Shown: positions 21,423 through 32,845, numbered from the stretch's first letter. The stretch: 64,000 nucleotides of DNA from Citrobacter sp. On2M (GCF_018035235.1 NZ_WPCV01000004.1:1506417-1570416), one strand, 5' to 3'. Numbers and translations are program-made. Notes: generated from the letters alone by a model not told the origin.

Positions 21423-21971
21423 TCACTGTTCAAGCAAATCTCCCCATGCAGCGCTCAAATACTGGAACATTGACCACAAAGTCAGTATCGCGGCAACGAA
21501 GAAAAGTGCGATCCCTGCGTACTCAACCCAGATATTTGGACGCCAAAGCAGCCATGCCAACGCGGCCATTTGGGACGTAGTTTTCACTTTTCCGATCCAG
21601 GACACTGCCACACTGCTGCGTTTACCCAGTTCAGCCATCCATTCACGCAACGCAGAGATAATTATTTCACGCGCGATCATCGTGGCGGCAGGCAGCGTCA
21701 CCCACCAGCTGTGATAGTGTTCGGTCACCAGCACCATCGCGATAGCCACCAGCACTTTATCAGCGACCGGATCGAGGAAGGCGCCAAAACGCGTGCTTTG
21801 GTTCCAGCGACGCGCCAGAAAACCGTCAAACCAGTCGGTGACCGCCGCGATACAGAAGATCAGCGCGCAAACGAAGGGAGCCCAGCTGAATGGCAGATAA
21901 AACGCCAATACAAAGAATGGGATCAGGATGACGCGAAACAGCGTGAGCAACGTAGGGATATTAAATTGCAT
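21423..21971 (-). CDS. pgsA: CDP-diacylglycerol--glycerol-3-phosphate 3-phosphatidyltransferase PgsA
   Basis: 182-residue inner-membrane enzyme for the committed step of phosphatidylglycerol synthesis. The CDP-alcohol phosphotransferase motif D-G-x2-A-R-x8-G-x3-D-x3-D is seen in [20 protein letters not shown] and the following VADK. Several hydrophobic helices follow. It lies downstream of uvrC, and the tRNA genes follow. Confidence 0.97.
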   Translation of the reverse strand: MQFNIPTLLTLFRVILIPFFVLAFYLPFSWAPFVCALIFCIAAVTDWFDGFLARRWNQSTRFGAFLDPVADKVLVAIAMVLVTEHYHSWWVTLPAATMIAREIIISALREWMAELGKRSSVAVSWIGKVKTTSQMAALAWLLWRPNIWVEYAGIALFFVAAILTLWSMFQYLSAAWGDLLEQ

Positions 21972-22026
21972 ATGACGGATAACTATCTGTTGTCAGTGAA
22001 ATTACCCCTATGTTGCTACAGAGGGC

Positions 22027-23859
22027 TTAATGTTTCAACGAGTAGAAGATCTTTTCTGCCAGAGCTTGCGAAATACCCGGCACTTTTGCAATTTCTTCAA
22101 TGCTCGCGTTACGAAGACCTTGCAAACCGCCCATATATTTCAACAACATCTGCCGACGTTTTGGTCCAACGCCCTCAATGGTTTCCAGCGTGCTGGTACT
22201 TTTCACCTTCGCCCGTTTTTTACGGTGTCCGCTAATCGCATGATCGTGAGATTCATCGCGGATATGCTGGATAACGTGCAACGCAGGCGAATCCGGTGGC
22301 AGGCTAAAGCCCTCTCCTTCCGGCTCAAAGAACAGCGTTTCCAGGCCGGCTTTACGATCGGCCCCTTTTGCCACCCCCAGCAATAGCGGATGTTGTTTGT
22401 CCCAGGGAACGTCCAGCTCAGCAAAAACGGCTTTCGCCTGCCCCAGTTGACCTTTACCACCGTCGATCAAGATAACGTCCGGAATCTTACTTTCTTCAAT
22501 CGCCTTACCGTAACGCCGACGCAGAACCTGATTCATGGCCGCATAATCATCACCCGGCGTAATGCCAGTGATGTTATAGCGACGATACTCCGCACGCAGC
22601 GGTCCATTGGCATCAAATACCACGCAGGAGGCAACCGTCTGCTCGCCCATCGTATGACTGATATCAAAGCACTCCATGCGTTTTACTTCCGGAAGCTTCA
22701 GTACCGATGCCAGCGCCGTCAGACGTTGTGTAATCGTCGACTGCTGGGAAAGCTTCGTGGTTAACGCCACTGCCGCATTAGTTCGCGCCAGCTTCAGATA
22801 ACGGGCGCGATCGCCTCGTGGTTTCGTCTGAACATTAATCTTCCGCCCAGCCAACTCAGACAAAGAATCCGCCAACAAGGTTTTATCGCTAAGCTTAAAA
22901 TCGAGCAGGATCTCACCGGGTAAGGTGCGCATCTGACTCCCCTGCAGATAAAACTGTCCGACGAAGGTTTCTACGACCTCGCCGAGCTCTGTTCCACCAG
23001 GCACTTTCGGGAAATAGCTGCGACTGCCTAACACTTTACCCTGGCGAATAAACAGAACGTGCACACAGGCCATGCCTGCATCAAACGCCACGCCGATGAC
23101 GTCCAGATCGTCTCCAGTATTAGAAACAAACTGTTTTTCGGTCACGCGGCGTACGGCCTGAATTTGGTCACGAATGCGCGCAGCCTCTTCAAATTCGAGA
23201 CTCTGGCTGGCCTTTTCCATCCGGGCGATCAGTTGGGTCAATACCTGATCGTCTTTCCCGGACAGGAACAGACGAACGTAATCAACCTGCTGCGCATACT
23301 CTTCCTCACTCACCAGGCCCGCCACACACGGACCGAGGCAGCGGCCAATCTGATATTGCAAACAAGGACGCGAGCGGTTGCGATAAACACTATTTTCGCA
23401 CTGACGAATAGGGAATATTTTCTGCAACAGCGCCAGCGTTTCACGTACCGCATAGCCGTTAGGGAACGGGCCAAAGTACTCGCCTTTGGCGTGCTTTGCG
23501 CCACGATGCATCGCCAGGCGAGGATGGGTATCGCCGCTGAGGAAAATGAAAGGATAGGATTTATCATCGCGCAGCAAAACGTTATAGCGCGGCTGATACA
23601 GCTTAATGTAGTTGTGCTCAAGCAGTAACGCTTCGGTTTCGGTGTGCGTTACCGTGACATCAATCTGCTGTATTTGCGCGACCAGCGCTTCGGTTTTACG
23701 CGACGCGAGGTTGCTACGAAAGTAGCTGGAAAGCCTTTTTTTCAGGTCTTTCGCTTTCCCGACATAGATGACCGTCCCGGCGGCATCATACATGCGATAA
23801 ACGCCGGGCTGACTGGTCACGGTTTTCAGGAAAGCTTTAGCGTCAAACTGATCGGTCAC
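22027..23859 (-). CDS. uvrC: Excinuclease ABC subunit UvrC
   Basis: 610 residues. GIY-YIG nuclease domain at the N-terminus ([27 protein letters not shown]), a UVR helical hairpin near 205-240, RNase-H-like C-terminal nuclease ([10 protein letters not shown]) and a helix-hairpin-helix pair in the last 60 residues ([18 protein letters not shown]). It makes both incisions in nucleotide excision repair. Start is GTG overlapping the uvrY stop by 4 bp (GTGA). Confidence 0.98.
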   Translation of the reverse strand: MTDQFDAKAFLKTVTSQPGVYRMYDAAGTVIYVGKAKDLKKRLSSYFRSNLASRKTEALVAQIQQIDVTVTHTETEALLLEHNYIKLYQPRYNVLLRDDKSYPFIFLSGDTHPRLAMHRGAKHAKGEYFGPFPNGYAVRETLALLQKIFPIRQCENSVYRNRSRPCLQYQIGRCLGPCVAGLVSEEEYAQQVDYVRLFLSGKDDQVLTQLIARMEKASQSLEFEEAARIRDQIQAVRRVTEKQFVSNTGDDLDVIGVAFDAGMACVHVLFIRQGKVLGSRSYFPKVPGGTELGEVVETFVGQFYLQGSQMRTLPGEILLDFKLSDKTLLADSLSELAGRKINVQTKPRGDRARYLKLARTNAAVALTTKLSQQSTITQRLTALASVLKLPEVKRMECFDISHTMGEQTVASCVVFDANGPLRAEYRRYNITGITPGDDYAAMNQVLRRRYGKAIEESKIPDVILIDGGKGQLGQAKAVFAELDVPWDKQHPLLLGVAKGADRKAGLETLFFEPEGEGFSLPPDSPALHVIQHIRDESHDHAISGHRKKRAKVKSTSTLETIEGVGPKRRQMLLKYMGGLQGLRNASIEEIAKVPGISQALAEKIFYSLKH

Positions 23860-24512
23860 TGGCTTGTTAATGTCTCCGCATTACACAGGCCATGGCGAAT
23901 TGCCAGGTGAGTCAGTTCAACATCGCCGTGAATGTTTAATTTACTGAACATTCGATAACGATAACTGTTCACCGTCTTAGGACTAAGATTCAGCTGTTCT
24001 GAGATCTCATTGACCTTCTGACCTTTGGTGATCATCAGCATAATCTGCAACTCACGTTCAGACAAACTGGCAAACGGGGTTTCCGTTTTCTCAGGCTCAA
24101 TCTGGCTGAGCGCCATCTGCTGAGCGATGTCGGAGGCTATATAACGTTGGCCGGAAAAAACCGAACGAATCGCACTTACGACCTCCTGGGGCGCAGCCCC
24201 TTTGCTGAGATAGCCCGCGGCTCCTGCCTGCATGACTTTTGCAGGCAACGGATTTTCGGTATGGACAGTCAGCATGATCACTTTAATGTCAGCCGTTGAA
24301 CGCGCAATTTTACGCGTTGCCTCAAGGCCACCAATACCGGGCATATTCATGTCCATCAGCACAACGTCAACGGCGTTTGAGCGGCACCATTTTACCGCAT
24401 CCTCGCCGCAGCACGCCTCGCCGACAACTTTAATGCCTTTTATATCTTCAAGAATGCGTCGTATCCCTGCGCGCACCAGTTCGTGGTCATCAACAAGAAA
24501 AACGTTGATCAA
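23856..24512 (-). CDS. uvrY: Response regulator UvrY (BarA partner)
   Basis: 218 residues. Receiver domain with phospho-acceptor D in [10 protein letters not shown] near 54 and acidic pair VDDHE at the start; LuxR-type HTH at the C-terminus ([25 protein letters not shown]). In E. coli BarA/UvrY activates the csrB/csrC RNAs. The start is TTG at 24512 ([13 protein letters not shown]), preceded by GGAGATATTCC. It forms an operon with uvrC. Confidence 0.97.
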   Translation of the reverse strand: MINVFLVDDHELVRAGIRRILEDIKGIKVVGEACCGEDAVKWCRSNAVDVVLMDMNMPGIGGLEATRKIARSTADIKVIMLTVHTENPLPAKVMQAGAAGYLSKGAAPQEVVSAIRSVFSGQRYIASDIAQQMALSQIEPEKTETPFASLSERELQIMLMITKGQKVNEISEQLNLSPKTVNSYRYRMFSKLNIHGDVELTHLAIRHGLCNAETLTSQ

Positions 24513-24971
24513 AGGAATATCTCCAGAATAGGGATAACGCTACCGATAGTTAATCGGTCCTATGTTAACGGGTTTTATCTCAACTTTGAAATGTAAAAAA
24601 CACCTGTCTTTCGATTTTGCTCTCGTTTTTGGAAATTAGATTGTACGAAGAGTGGAAACATTCAGTACTGATAACCTTTTGCCACGGTTATATCTGTGTA
24701 GCTGTTTCATAATGGTGACAAAAAGATCATATTCCTTCGCTGAATGCAAACCAAGCAGTCAAAGTTGTAACAATAATTAACGAGTAAAATACTCGAAATA
24801 AACAACAAGTGGAGAAAATATATGCGCTGCAACAAGTTGTTTATTTTAATGTCCGCACCTCTCAATTGCACAAAAAACAACCACTGATATTTTTAGCCTC
24901 GCTTATGGTATACTCCGCCGCCTTAAGATTTGACATCGCACTTTTTCATTGAAACATAACGAGGAAAATAA
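24513..24971. other. Intergenic region between uvrY and yecF
   Basis: About 460 AT-rich bases with divergent promoters for uvrY and yecF. A yecF promoter is suggested by TATACT near 24909. A 21-codon ORF at 24822-24887 (starts MRCNKLFIL) has GTGGAG upstream, but I see no further support for it. Confidence 0.45.
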
Positions 24972-25196
24972 ATGAGTACGCCTGACTTTTCCACTGCTGA
25001 GAATAACCAGGAACTGGCCAATGAAGTCACCTGCCTGAAAGCCATGTTAACGCTGATGCTGCAGGCAATGGGTCAAGCCGATGCAGGACGCGTGATTCTT
25101 AAAATGGAAAAACAGATCGCACTGATTGAAGATCAATCACAGGCTGCGGTATTTTCCAGCACTGTTAAGCAAATTAAACAGGCTTACCGCCAGTAA
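24972..25196 (+). CDS. yecF: Conserved small protein YecF (DUF2594)
   Basis: 74 residues, acidic, starting [26 protein letters not shown], followed by helical sequence. It matches the YecF family; function unknown. AACGAGGAAAATAA precedes the ATG. It ends before a strong terminator and is convergent with sdiA. Confidence 0.92.
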   Translation: MSTPDFSTAENNQELANEVTCLKAMLTLMLQAMGQADAGRVILKMEKQIALIEDQSQAAVFSSTVKQIKQAYRQ

Positions 25197-25200
25197 TAAG

Positions 25201-25234
25201 AAACCGGCTGAGAGCATCGCTATCAGCCGGTTTT
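25201..25234. terminator. Terminator between yecF and sdiA
   Basis: Stem AACCGGCTGA / TCAGCCGGTT with a T run on the plus strand and A run on the left, so it can work for both convergent genes. Confidence 0.85.
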
Positions 25235-25262
25235 GCGTCTGAAACTCAGAACGATAATTTAC

Positions 25263-25985
25263 TCAGATAAGCCCGGTTGCAGCGGCATAACAGGCGATCT
25301 GCGTTTTGTTTGGTGCATTAAATTTCTTTTGCATATTTTTCTGGTGAAAGTTAACGGTATTTTCAGAAATCGACAGAATTATCGCTATCTCTGAAGAGGT
25401 TTTCCCCTCCGCCGTCCATTTCAATATTTCTTTTTCCCGCTTACTAAAGCGCATCTCTGGCGCCATGACCATGTCATCTTCCAGCCGCGTCAGTACCGAC
25501 AAACTTTCCCGCACCAGTAGTTGCATCCTGAGCTCTACCTCATCGCTGGCAAAACAACTATTACGGACACTCGCACGCGATACCGATAAAAAACCCAACG
25601 CCCGATTAGGCAACATTAAGCATTGCGTCATTCCTTTCCGTAAACCGTGATTGCGCGCAGCATCCCACAGGGGCTGTGCATCGCGAAATAAGGAATCGTT
25701 CCAGGGTAAATGCCCCTGACTGAAGTTTTCAGGTTTCAGTACCGGGTCAATCGCAAAATAATTCTCGGACTGATAATGCGCCACCCAGGCTTTGGGATAC
25801 GTCGTGTGAAGCGACGTTTTAGGCCGGGTAAAAGGTACGGGATGACGAACACAGAGCGCGTAAAAGTCGAACTCTAAATGCTGCGTCTGTTGTTGTAATT
25901 CGTTATAGACATCCTCTGCCGTCGCCATTTCCTGAAAGCGTAACAGCATGCTCCGTCGCCAGGTGAAGAAATCATGACCCTGCAT
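25263..25985 (-). CDS. sdiA: Quorum-sensing regulator SdiA
   Basis: 240-residue LuxR-family regulator. The autoinducer-binding domain spans roughly 1-170 (YFAIDPVL and PLWDAARNHGLRKG are conserved) and the LuxR HTH the last 65 residues (SKREKEILKWTAEGKTSSEIAIILSISENTVNFHQ). It detects acyl-homoserine lactones made by other bacteria. No luxI-type synthase is in the window, as usual for SdiA. Confidence 0.97.
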   Translation of the reverse strand: MQGHDFFTWRRSMLLRFQEMATAEDVYNELQQQTQHLEFDFYALCVRHPVPFTRPKTSLHTTYPKAWVAHYQSENYFAIDPVLKPENFSQGHLPWNDSLFRDAQPLWDAARNHGLRKGMTQCLMLPNRALGFLSVSRASVRNSCFASDEVELRMQLLVRESLSVLTRLEDDMVMAPEMRFSKREKEILKWTAEGKTSSEIAIILSISENTVNFHQKNMQKKFNAPNKTQIACYAAATGLI

Positions 25986-26172
25986 ACTAAGTGGTAATAC
26001 CCCTGAGATTGATAATCATCCAAACATATGAAACAAGCTAACACATAAATGTATTTTATATATGTAAATTATCGGACAACTGAGCAATTACTTGAGCATT
26101 ACTCAATGGCGGAAGAAAGTAACAGCATTAAACGTTAATAATAAAGCAATAATTATAAATAGTTATGCGAAC

Positions 26173-26204
26173 AGCACTCGCTAAAAACAATTTAGACGAG
26201 TGCT
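26173..26204. terminator. Inverted repeat downstream of the tcy operon
   Basis: AGCACTCG and CGAGTGCT enclose CTAAA / TTTAG, an extended stem just after the tcyN stop. It lacks a long T run, so its role as terminator is tentative. Confidence 0.5.
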
Positions 26205-26215
26205 GCATGCACTAT

Positions 26216-26968
26216 TTATTGCATCAGAAACTTTTCAAGAAACTGACGGGTTCGTGGCTGCTGCGGATGCGTGAATAAGGATTTCGCTGGCCCTTGTTCT
26301 ACTATCCGTCCTTGATCCATAAATATCGCCCGATCGGCCACGTCACGCGCAAAGCTCATTTCGTGCGTCACAATCACCATCGTACGCTTTTCCTGCGCCA
26401 GTTGACGGATGGTATTAAGTACCTCGCCAACCAGTTCAGGGTCGAGCGCAGAGGTCGGCTCATCAAAAAGAATCACCTCAGGGCGCATCGCCAGCGCTCG
26501 GGCAATAGCCACACGCTGCTGTTGTCCACCGGACAAGCGACGTGGATAGCTGGTTTCTTTACCTGCCAGCCCGACTTTTGCCAGCAGTTCGCGCGCACGC
26601 GCTATGGCTTCGGCTTTCGGCTCGCCTTTAACAATCACCGGACCTTCAATAATGTTTTCCAGTACCGTACGATGCGGGAACAAATTAAAGTTCTGGAACA
26701 CAAAACCCACATGCTGGCGCAACTGACGAATCAGGCCTTTTTGCTGAGTTAACGAACGCGCGGTATCGATCGTAATCTCACCGACTTTAATGGTGCCCGC
26801 CTCCGGTTGCTCCAGCAAATTAATGCTTCTCAGCAGCGTGGTTTTGCCCGAACCGCTCGGCCCGATAATTGCCACCACTTCACCGGGTTTGACGTCAAGA
26901 TCGATCCCATGAAGCACCGTTTGTCCATGAAATTTTTTGACCAGGTTTCTGACTTCGATAGCACTCAT
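26216..26968 (-). CDS. tcyN: L-cystine ABC transporter ATP-binding protein
   Basis: 250-residue ABC ATPase of the polar amino acid family (formerly YecC). Walker A GPSGSGKTTLL near 35, Q-loop FQNFNLFPH, signature LSGGQQQRVAIARAL and Walker B VILFDEPTSALDPE are all present. It drives the TcyL permease and overlaps tcyL by 4 bp. Confidence 0.96.
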   Translation of the reverse strand: MSAIEVRNLVKKFHGQTVLHGIDLDVKPGEVVAIIGPSGSGKTTLLRSINLLEQPEAGTIKVGEITIDTARSLTQQKGLIRQLRQHVGFVFQNFNLFPHRTVLENIIEGPVIVKGEPKAEAIARARELLAKVGLAGKETSYPRRLSGGQQQRVAIARALAMRPEVILFDEPTSALDPELVGEVLNTIRQLAQEKRTMVIVTHEMSFARDVADRAIFMDQGRIVEQGPAKSLFTHPQQPRTRQFLEKFLMQ

Positions 26969-27633
26969 TTCGGCTCTCTCTCCTGGCGGTTCAGTTGCTC
27001 TTCAAAATAGTTTTGCAGTGCAGAAAGCACCGTTGCCATCACCCAATAAATCAGCGAGGCCGCCAGATACATCGTGAACACTTCCAGCGTACGCGAGGTA
27101 ATCAATTGCGCCTGACGGAACAGTTCCGGTACCTGAATAGTCGCGGCCAGAGAGGTGTCTTTCACCAGGCTGATAAAGCTGTTGCTCAGCGGTGGAAGTG
27201 CAACCCGCGCAGCCTGCGGCAGGATCGCCCGACGCATGGTTTGCCAGCGCGTCATACCAATACTGGCCCCCGCCTCCCACTGCCCCTTATCGATGGAAGA
27301 GATTGCCGCACGCAGCGTTTCCGCAGCGTAAGCGGCTGTATTAAGCGACAAGCCAATCATTGCTGCCGGGATGGGGTCCAGCTCAATACCAAACTGCGGC
27401 AGACCGTAATAAATCATAAACAGCTGGGCAATCAACGGTGTTCCGCGAAAGACAGAGATATAAAAGCGCGCCAGCCAACGCACAGGCAGCAGCGGCGACA
27501 GACGCATCAGTGCCAGAATAAACCCCAGCACAAGGCCAAAGAACATCCCGCCGATACTCAGTTGCAGCGTAAAAACCGCGCCTTTGAGCAGATACGGCAG
27601 AGAATCAATCACCAGTTGGATACTTTCTTGCAT
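26965..27633 (-). CDS. tcyL: L-cystine ABC transporter permease
   Basis: 222-residue permease of the HisM/GlnP type (formerly YecS) with about five hydrophobic segments. The EAA-loop sequence QWEAGASIGMTRWQTMRRAILPQAARVALP couples it to the ATPase. It is in an operon with dcyD and tcyN. Confidence 0.96.
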   Translation of the reverse strand: MQESIQLVIDSLPYLLKGAVFTLQLSIGGMFFGLVLGFILALMRLSPLLPVRWLARFYISVFRGTPLIAQLFMIYYGLPQFGIELDPIPAAMIGLSLNTAAYAAETLRAAISSIDKGQWEAGASIGMTRWQTMRRAILPQAARVALPPLSNSFISLVKDTSLAATIQVPELFRQAQLITSRTLEVFTMYLAASLIYWVMATVLSALQNYFEEQLNRQEREPK

Positions 27634-27654
27634 TAGCGTTTTTCTACCTGGTCG

Positions 27655-28735
<1,081 letters not shown>

Positions 28736-28748
28736 CATCGGGTGACGA

Positions 28749-29549
28749 TTATTTCGTCACATCCGCTCCAAACCATTTTTCAGACAGAGCCTTCAGCGTA
28801 CCGTCTTTTTGCATTTCAGCAATGGCTGCATCAACCGCTTTCAGCAGATCTTCATTGCCTTTACGCAGCGCCACGCCGGATTCCTGGCGGGAGAACGCTT
28901 CGCCAGTGACGGCCAGCGTATCTTTGGTTTTCTTGACCAGATCAAGCGCGGCCAGACGATCAACCAGAATGGCGTCAATACGGCCTACGCGCAGATCCTG
29001 ATATTTGGTCGGGTCATCGTCATAGGTACGAATATCCACGCCCTGTACGTTCTGGCGCAGCCACTCTTCATAGTTGGTGCCCAGACCAACGCCGACTTTT
29101 TTACCTTTCAGATCGGCGGCGGTCTTAATAACGCCTTCATTGCCTTTCTTCACCAGTGCCTGAATGCCGGAGACCGTATACGGGGTGGAGAAATCGTATT
29201 TTTTCTTACGTTCGTCAGAGATGGTCACCTGGTTGATCACCACGTCAATACGTTTGGAATCAAGAGAAGCCAGCATACCGTCCCATTTGGTCGGTTTCAG
29301 CGTGGCTTTCACGCCAAGGTGCTTTGCCAGTTCCTCGGCGAACTCCACTTCGAAACCGGTCAGTTTGCCGTCATCGCCCTGAAAACTAAACGGGGGATAG
29401 GTCCCTTCCAGGCCCACCAGCAGCGTGCCGCGCTCTTTAACTTTATTTAACAGACCTTCATCTGCATAAGTCTTCACGCTCATTCCGGCGACAAGTGCAA
29501 CAGCCATTACACCCATCAGAGCCTGACGTCCCAGAAGTGCTAATTTCAT
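28749..29549 (-). CDS. tcyJ: Periplasmic L-cystine-binding protein (FliY)
   Basis: 266 residues from ATG 29549 with a signal peptide (MKLALLGRQALMGVMAVALVAGMSVKTYA). SBP type 3 fold: GLEGTYPPFSFQGDDGKLTGFEVEFA and YDFSTPYTVSGIQALV. It binds L-cystine for TcyLN. The name fliY comes from its position after fliZ. GGGGTAAC precedes the start. Confidence 0.96.
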   Translation of the reverse strand: MKLALLGRQALMGVMAVALVAGMSVKTYADEGLLNKVKERGTLLVGLEGTYPPFSFQGDDGKLTGFEVEFAEELAKHLGVKATLKPTKWDGMLASLDSKRIDVVINQVTISDERKKKYDFSTPYTVSGIQALVKKGNEGVIKTAADLKGKKVGVGLGTNYEEWLRQNVQGVDIRTYDDDPTKYQDLRVGRIDAILVDRLAALDLVKKTKDTLAVTGEAFSRQESGVALRKGNEDLLKAVDAAIAEMQKDGTLKALSEKWFGADVTK

Positions 29550-29649
29550 AGTTACCCCGAATATTGTCATTAGTGACTATCATTTATGACTAGAGTGTAA
29601 AGCGTTTGCGGTGATCCACAAACACGACTCTGTTACACCTTATTCGTTT

Positions 29650-30201
29650 TTAATATATATCAGAACTGGCTGTCCAGGAGGATTTCTGCATATGTCCCAT
29701 ATGGGTATGGGCTTTGAACTGCTCATACTTACGTAAGGCGATACGGTAATTGTTGGTGCTGGTTTCCGGCAGCCACGGGGCAAGGTTTTCGTCGAGGAAG
29801 CCTTCCTGCAGCAGGTCATGAGAGATGTTTTGTTCGGTGAGATGATTCCCGAGGCGGCGCAGGCGGACAACGTATTCGCGGACTGTACCGTGGCTCATTT
29901 CAGTCTGCTCAAATAAAAATTGTTTGAAACCGATAATGTCAAAAAAGTCGCTCTGCTCCTTGCAGTGCAAATCACCGCAAAAACGACATAGCGCCACCCA
30001 CTCTTTTTTCTCCTGTTCCCACTCGGCTTCGTTCAGCAACGTGTCCAGGCGAGCGATGGCGATTTTATTGACAATTTTCCCGCGGCGAACCAGCGTGATC
30101 CGGTCGAGCAACTTGAGGCAATGGGCGCAATGCGTCTGGCTGTGTTTGAAATCTTTGAGATAGCGGCTTAGAGGCCGTCTTTTTGATTGCTGCACCGTCA
30201 T
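29650..30201 (-). CDS. fliZ: Flagellar regulator FliZ
   Basis: 183 residues with the core-binding-like N-terminal domain seen in FliZ. Conserved cysteines in HCAHCLKLL and CRFCGDLHC, and R-rich segments such as REYVVRLRRLG. In E. coli FliZ represses RpoS-dependent promoters and so favours motility over curli; in Salmonella it raises FlhDC activity. It is co-transcribed after fliA, 57 bp downstream. Confidence 0.95.
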   Translation of the reverse strand: MTVQQSKRRPLSRYLKDFKHSQTHCAHCLKLLDRITLVRRGKIVNKIAIARLDTLLNEAEWEQEKKEWVALCRFCGDLHCKEQSDFFDIIGFKQFLFEQTEMSHGTVREYVVRLRRLGNHLTEQNISHDLLQEGFLDENLAPWLPETSTNNYRIALRKYEQFKAHTHMGHMQKSSWTASSDIY

Positions 30202-30258
30202 GAGAACTCCTGGTAGTCAATTCGTAATGCGGCATTGTTCAGGGGTAATGATGTACCC

Positions 30259-30978
30259 CTATAGCTTACCCAGCTTGGTGCGTAGACGTTTGATGGCCTG
30301 ACTGTGCAACTGGCTGACCCGTGACTCCCCGACTTCCAGTACCGCGCCAATCTCTTTCAGATTCAGCTCTTCCTGGTAGTACAGCGTTAACACCAGCTTT
30401 TCGCGCTCCGGCAACGCCTCGATCGCGTCCATCACGCGCTGGCGGAGGTTACCCTCAAGTAGCTGCTGTAACGGGTTTTCCTGCTGATGTTCTTCCGTCA
30501 CCAGCTCAATACTATCGCCATGCTCTTCCCGCCACTCGTCGTAGGAGAAGAGTTGGCTGTTATTGGTATCAAGCAACATCTGACGATACTCTTGCACAGG
30601 AATAGCCAGACGCTCCGCCACCTCGGTTTCCGTCGCGTTACGCCCTAATTCCTGCTCCAGTTGTCCCATCGCCTGGGCCACTTCGCGAGCATTGCGCCGA
30701 ACGCTACGCGGCACCCAATCCCGGCTACGTAGTTCGTCCAGCATTGCCCCTCGAATACGCTGCACTGCGTAAGTGGTAAATGCCGTTCCTTGCAAAGCGT
30801 CATATCGGTCCACGGCATTCAATAACCCGATGCCGCCCGCTTGTAGCAGGTCATCCAGTTCTACGCTCGCCGGCAAACGCACCTGAAGGCGCAATGCTTC
30901 GTGACGCACCAACGGTACATAACGCTGCCACAGCGAGTGTTTATCCATTACACCTTCAGCGGTATACAGTGAATTCAC
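30259..30978 (-). CDS. fliA: Flagellar sigma factor FliA (sigma-28)
   Basis: 239 residues with sigma regions 2 (DLLQAGGIGLLNAVDRYD and AFTTYAVQRIRGAMLDELR), 3 (NATETEVAERLAIPVQEYRQ) and 4 (LTLYYQEELNLKEIGAVLEVGESRVSQLHSQ). It transcribes class 3 flagellar genes, including fliC, fliD and motA here, and is held by FlgM. The start is GTG at 30978, as in E. coli. Confidence 0.98.
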   Translation of the reverse strand: MNSLYTAEGVMDKHSLWQRYVPLVRHEALRLQVRLPASVELDDLLQAGGIGLLNAVDRYDALQGTAFTTYAVQRIRGAMLDELRSRDWVPRSVRRNAREVAQAMGQLEQELGRNATETEVAERLAIPVQEYRQMLLDTNNSQLFSYDEWREEHGDSIELVTEEHQQENPLQQLLEGNLRQRVMDAIEALPEREKLVLTLYYQEELNLKEIGAVLEVGESRVSQLHSQAIKRLRTKLGKL

Positions 30979-31013
30979 GATAAACAGCCCTGCGTTAAAT
31001 GAGTTATCGGCAT

Positions 31014-31021
31014 GATTATCC
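31014..31021 (-). promoter_or_regulatory. Sigma-28 -10-like element upstream of fliA
   Basis: GCCGATAA on the minus strand, about 40 bp upstream of the fliA start. No good TAAA lies at the usual distance, so only the -10 part is clear. In E. coli fliAZY has both FlhDC-dependent and sigma-28 promoters. Confidence 0.5.
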
Positions 31022-31097
31022 GTTTCTGCAGGGGTTTTAATCGGGTGAATAGTGGGTGAAATGGGGGGTTATTTAGGGGTTACGGGTAAAGCCGAAT

Positions 31098-31124
31098 GTA
31101 AAAAACCCCGCCGGAGCGGGGTTT
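31098..31124 (-). terminator. fliC terminator
   Basis: AAACCCCGC-TCCG-GCGGGGTTT followed by T run on the minus strand, 17 bp after the fliC stop. In E. coli the fliC 3' UTR also yields the FliX small RNA, which would end here; I see no separate proof of it. Confidence 0.92.
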
Positions 31125-31140
31125 GCGCGATAAGCGTAAA

Positions 31141-32655
31141 TTAACGCAGCAGAGACAGAACGTTCTGCGGAACCTGGTTGGCCTGTGCCAGTACAGAGGT
31201 ACCTGCCTGCTGCAGGATCTGTGCTTTAGACATGTTGGACACTTCGGTCGCGTAGTCGGCATCTTCGATACGGCTACGAGCAGAAGTCAGGTTGTTAACG
31301 GTGTTACCCAGGTTGGTGATGGTAGAATCGAAACGGTTCTGCACCGCACCGAGGTCAGAACGCAGTGCATCAACCTGTGCCAGAGCTTTATCAAGTACAG
31401 CCAGCGGATCTGCAGTGCTGGTGCTTGCTTTAGCAACGTCTTCGTTAACCAGTTTAGGGCTACCGTTTTTATCGGTAGTAACATACATGGTTTTAGCGCC
31501 AGTGGTCACGTTACCATCAATATCAACGTTATAAGTTGCACCACTCGCTTTCAGCGTGCTGCCAGTTTTGGTTGCGTTAGCATTTTGCAAATCAGTAACC
31601 GTAGCGGCTTTGTTTGCGGTTGTTGCGCTAGTCGTCAATGTTCCGTTTTGAGAAGCATACAGCGCTACGTCAGTCTTAACAGTGGCCTTAGTACCCGTTG
31701 CATCCTCAGCAGCAACAGTAAAGGTAACCGTTTTGCCATCAACTTTAGCACTGTAGGTACCATTACCAAATGCGTCAGCATCAGCCTTAGCTGTAAATTC
31801 CATACCATCATAAGTGAATTTATCACCAGCTTTAGCATTAGCACCTAATTTTGCCATGCTCACGGCGCTACTGTTTTGTGTGTCAGTGGTCGTATAAATA
31901 GTAGAAGCTGTATTCGCCTGAGTCGCACTATCTGTTAAGCCACCATCTTTGGCACTAACATACATGTCTTTGCCGCCAACCTGTACACCCTGAGTTTTAA
32001 CATCAACAGTAACAGTATTGACTACCGCGGCAGCCGCACCACCAACACTTACGGAAGCACTGTAGTTATCAGTACCAGTCGCACCAAACTTGGAGATCAG
32101 ATCGCTGGCAGTGGCTTTCTGCGCACCGTTCACGCGGAAATCAGATACACCCAGGCTCTGAGTATCGATTTTTTTCAGGTCGATGGAGATAGTTTCGCCG
32201 TCGTTAGCGCCAACCTGAATTTTCAGGGTGTTGTCCTGAGCCAGCACTTTCACGCCGTTGAACTGAGTCTGACCGGATACGCGGTCAATTTCGCCCAGAC
32301 GCTGAGTGATTTCGTTCTGGATGGAAGTCAGGTCGCTATCGGAGTTGGAGCCGTTAGTTGCCTGAACAGTCAGTTCACGTACACGCTGCAGGTTGTTGTT
32401 GATTTCGTTCAGCGCACCTTCAGTAGTCTGCGCGATGGAGATACCGTCGTTGGCGTTACGGGAAGCCTGAGTCAGACCTTTGATGTTTGCGGTAAAGCGG
32501 TTAGCGATCGCCTGACCAGCAGCATCGTCTTTCGCGCTGTTGATACGCAGACCAGAGGACAGACGCTCGATAGCGGAGCTCAGAGTAGACTGAGATTTGT
32601 TCAGGTTGTTTTGGGTCAACAGCGACAGGCTGTTTGTATTGATGACTTGTGCCAT
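31141..32655 (-). CDS. fliC: Flagellin FliC
   Basis: 504 residues. Conserved N-terminal D0/D1 (MAQVINTNSLSLLTQNNLNKS, then GLRINSAKDDAAGQAIANRF) and C-terminal D1/D0 (SRIEDADYATEVSNMSKAQILQQAG and ending NVLSLLR). The central part, roughly residues 180-405, is threonine/alanine rich with repeated GKTVTFTVA-like beta segments and is the surface-exposed, variable H-antigen region. Start ATG has AAGGAAAAG upstream. No fliB methylase gene lies beside it. Confidence 0.98.
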   Translation of the reverse strand: MAQVINTNSLSLLTQNNLNKSQSTLSSAIERLSSGLRINSAKDDAAGQAIANRFTANIKGLTQASRNANDGISIAQTTEGALNEINNNLQRVRELTVQATNGSNSDSDLTSIQNEITQRLGEIDRVSGQTQFNGVKVLAQDNTLKIQVGANDGETISIDLKKIDTQSLGVSDFRVNGAQKATASDLISKFGATGTDNYSASVSVGGAAAAVVNTVTVDVKTQGVQVGGKDMYVSAKDGGLTDSATQANTASTIYTTTDTQNSSAVSMAKLGANAKAGDKFTYDGMEFTAKADADAFGNGTYSAKVDGKTVTFTVAAEDATGTKATVKTDVALYASQNGTLTTSATTANKAATVTDLQNANATKTGSTLKASGATYNVDIDGNVTTGAKTMYVTTDKNGSPKLVNEDVAKASTSTADPLAVLDKALAQVDALRSDLGAVQNRFDSTITNLGNTVNNLTSARSRIEDADYATEVSNMSKAQILQQAGTSVLAQANQVPQNVLSLLR

Positions 32656-32724
32656 GATCTTTTCCTTATCAATTACAACTTGATGTTATTGGGCTGTTGC
32701 CCACGGTTTCTCACCGTAACCCAT

Positions 32725-32751
32725 GTATCGGCACGTTAATTTCGAACTTTA
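32725..32751 (-). promoter_or_regulatory. Sigma-28 promoter of fliC
   Basis: TAAA (32748-32751) - 15 nt - GCCGATAC (32725-32732) on the minus strand, the class 3 flagellar promoter consensus with one mismatch. Confidence 0.95.
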
Positions 32752-32845
32752 GAAAATTTTTACTTTCCGCCCTCTTTTTTCTTAGCCCCTGAAATACCCT
32801 CTTTATATGCCATTATTCTGCGCATTATTTTTGCAAAACTATCAT

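Noticed and set aside
24822..24887. 21-codon leader-like ORF upstream of yecF
   Set aside because: It has a ribosome-binding site but no further support; kept only as a note in the intergenic entry.
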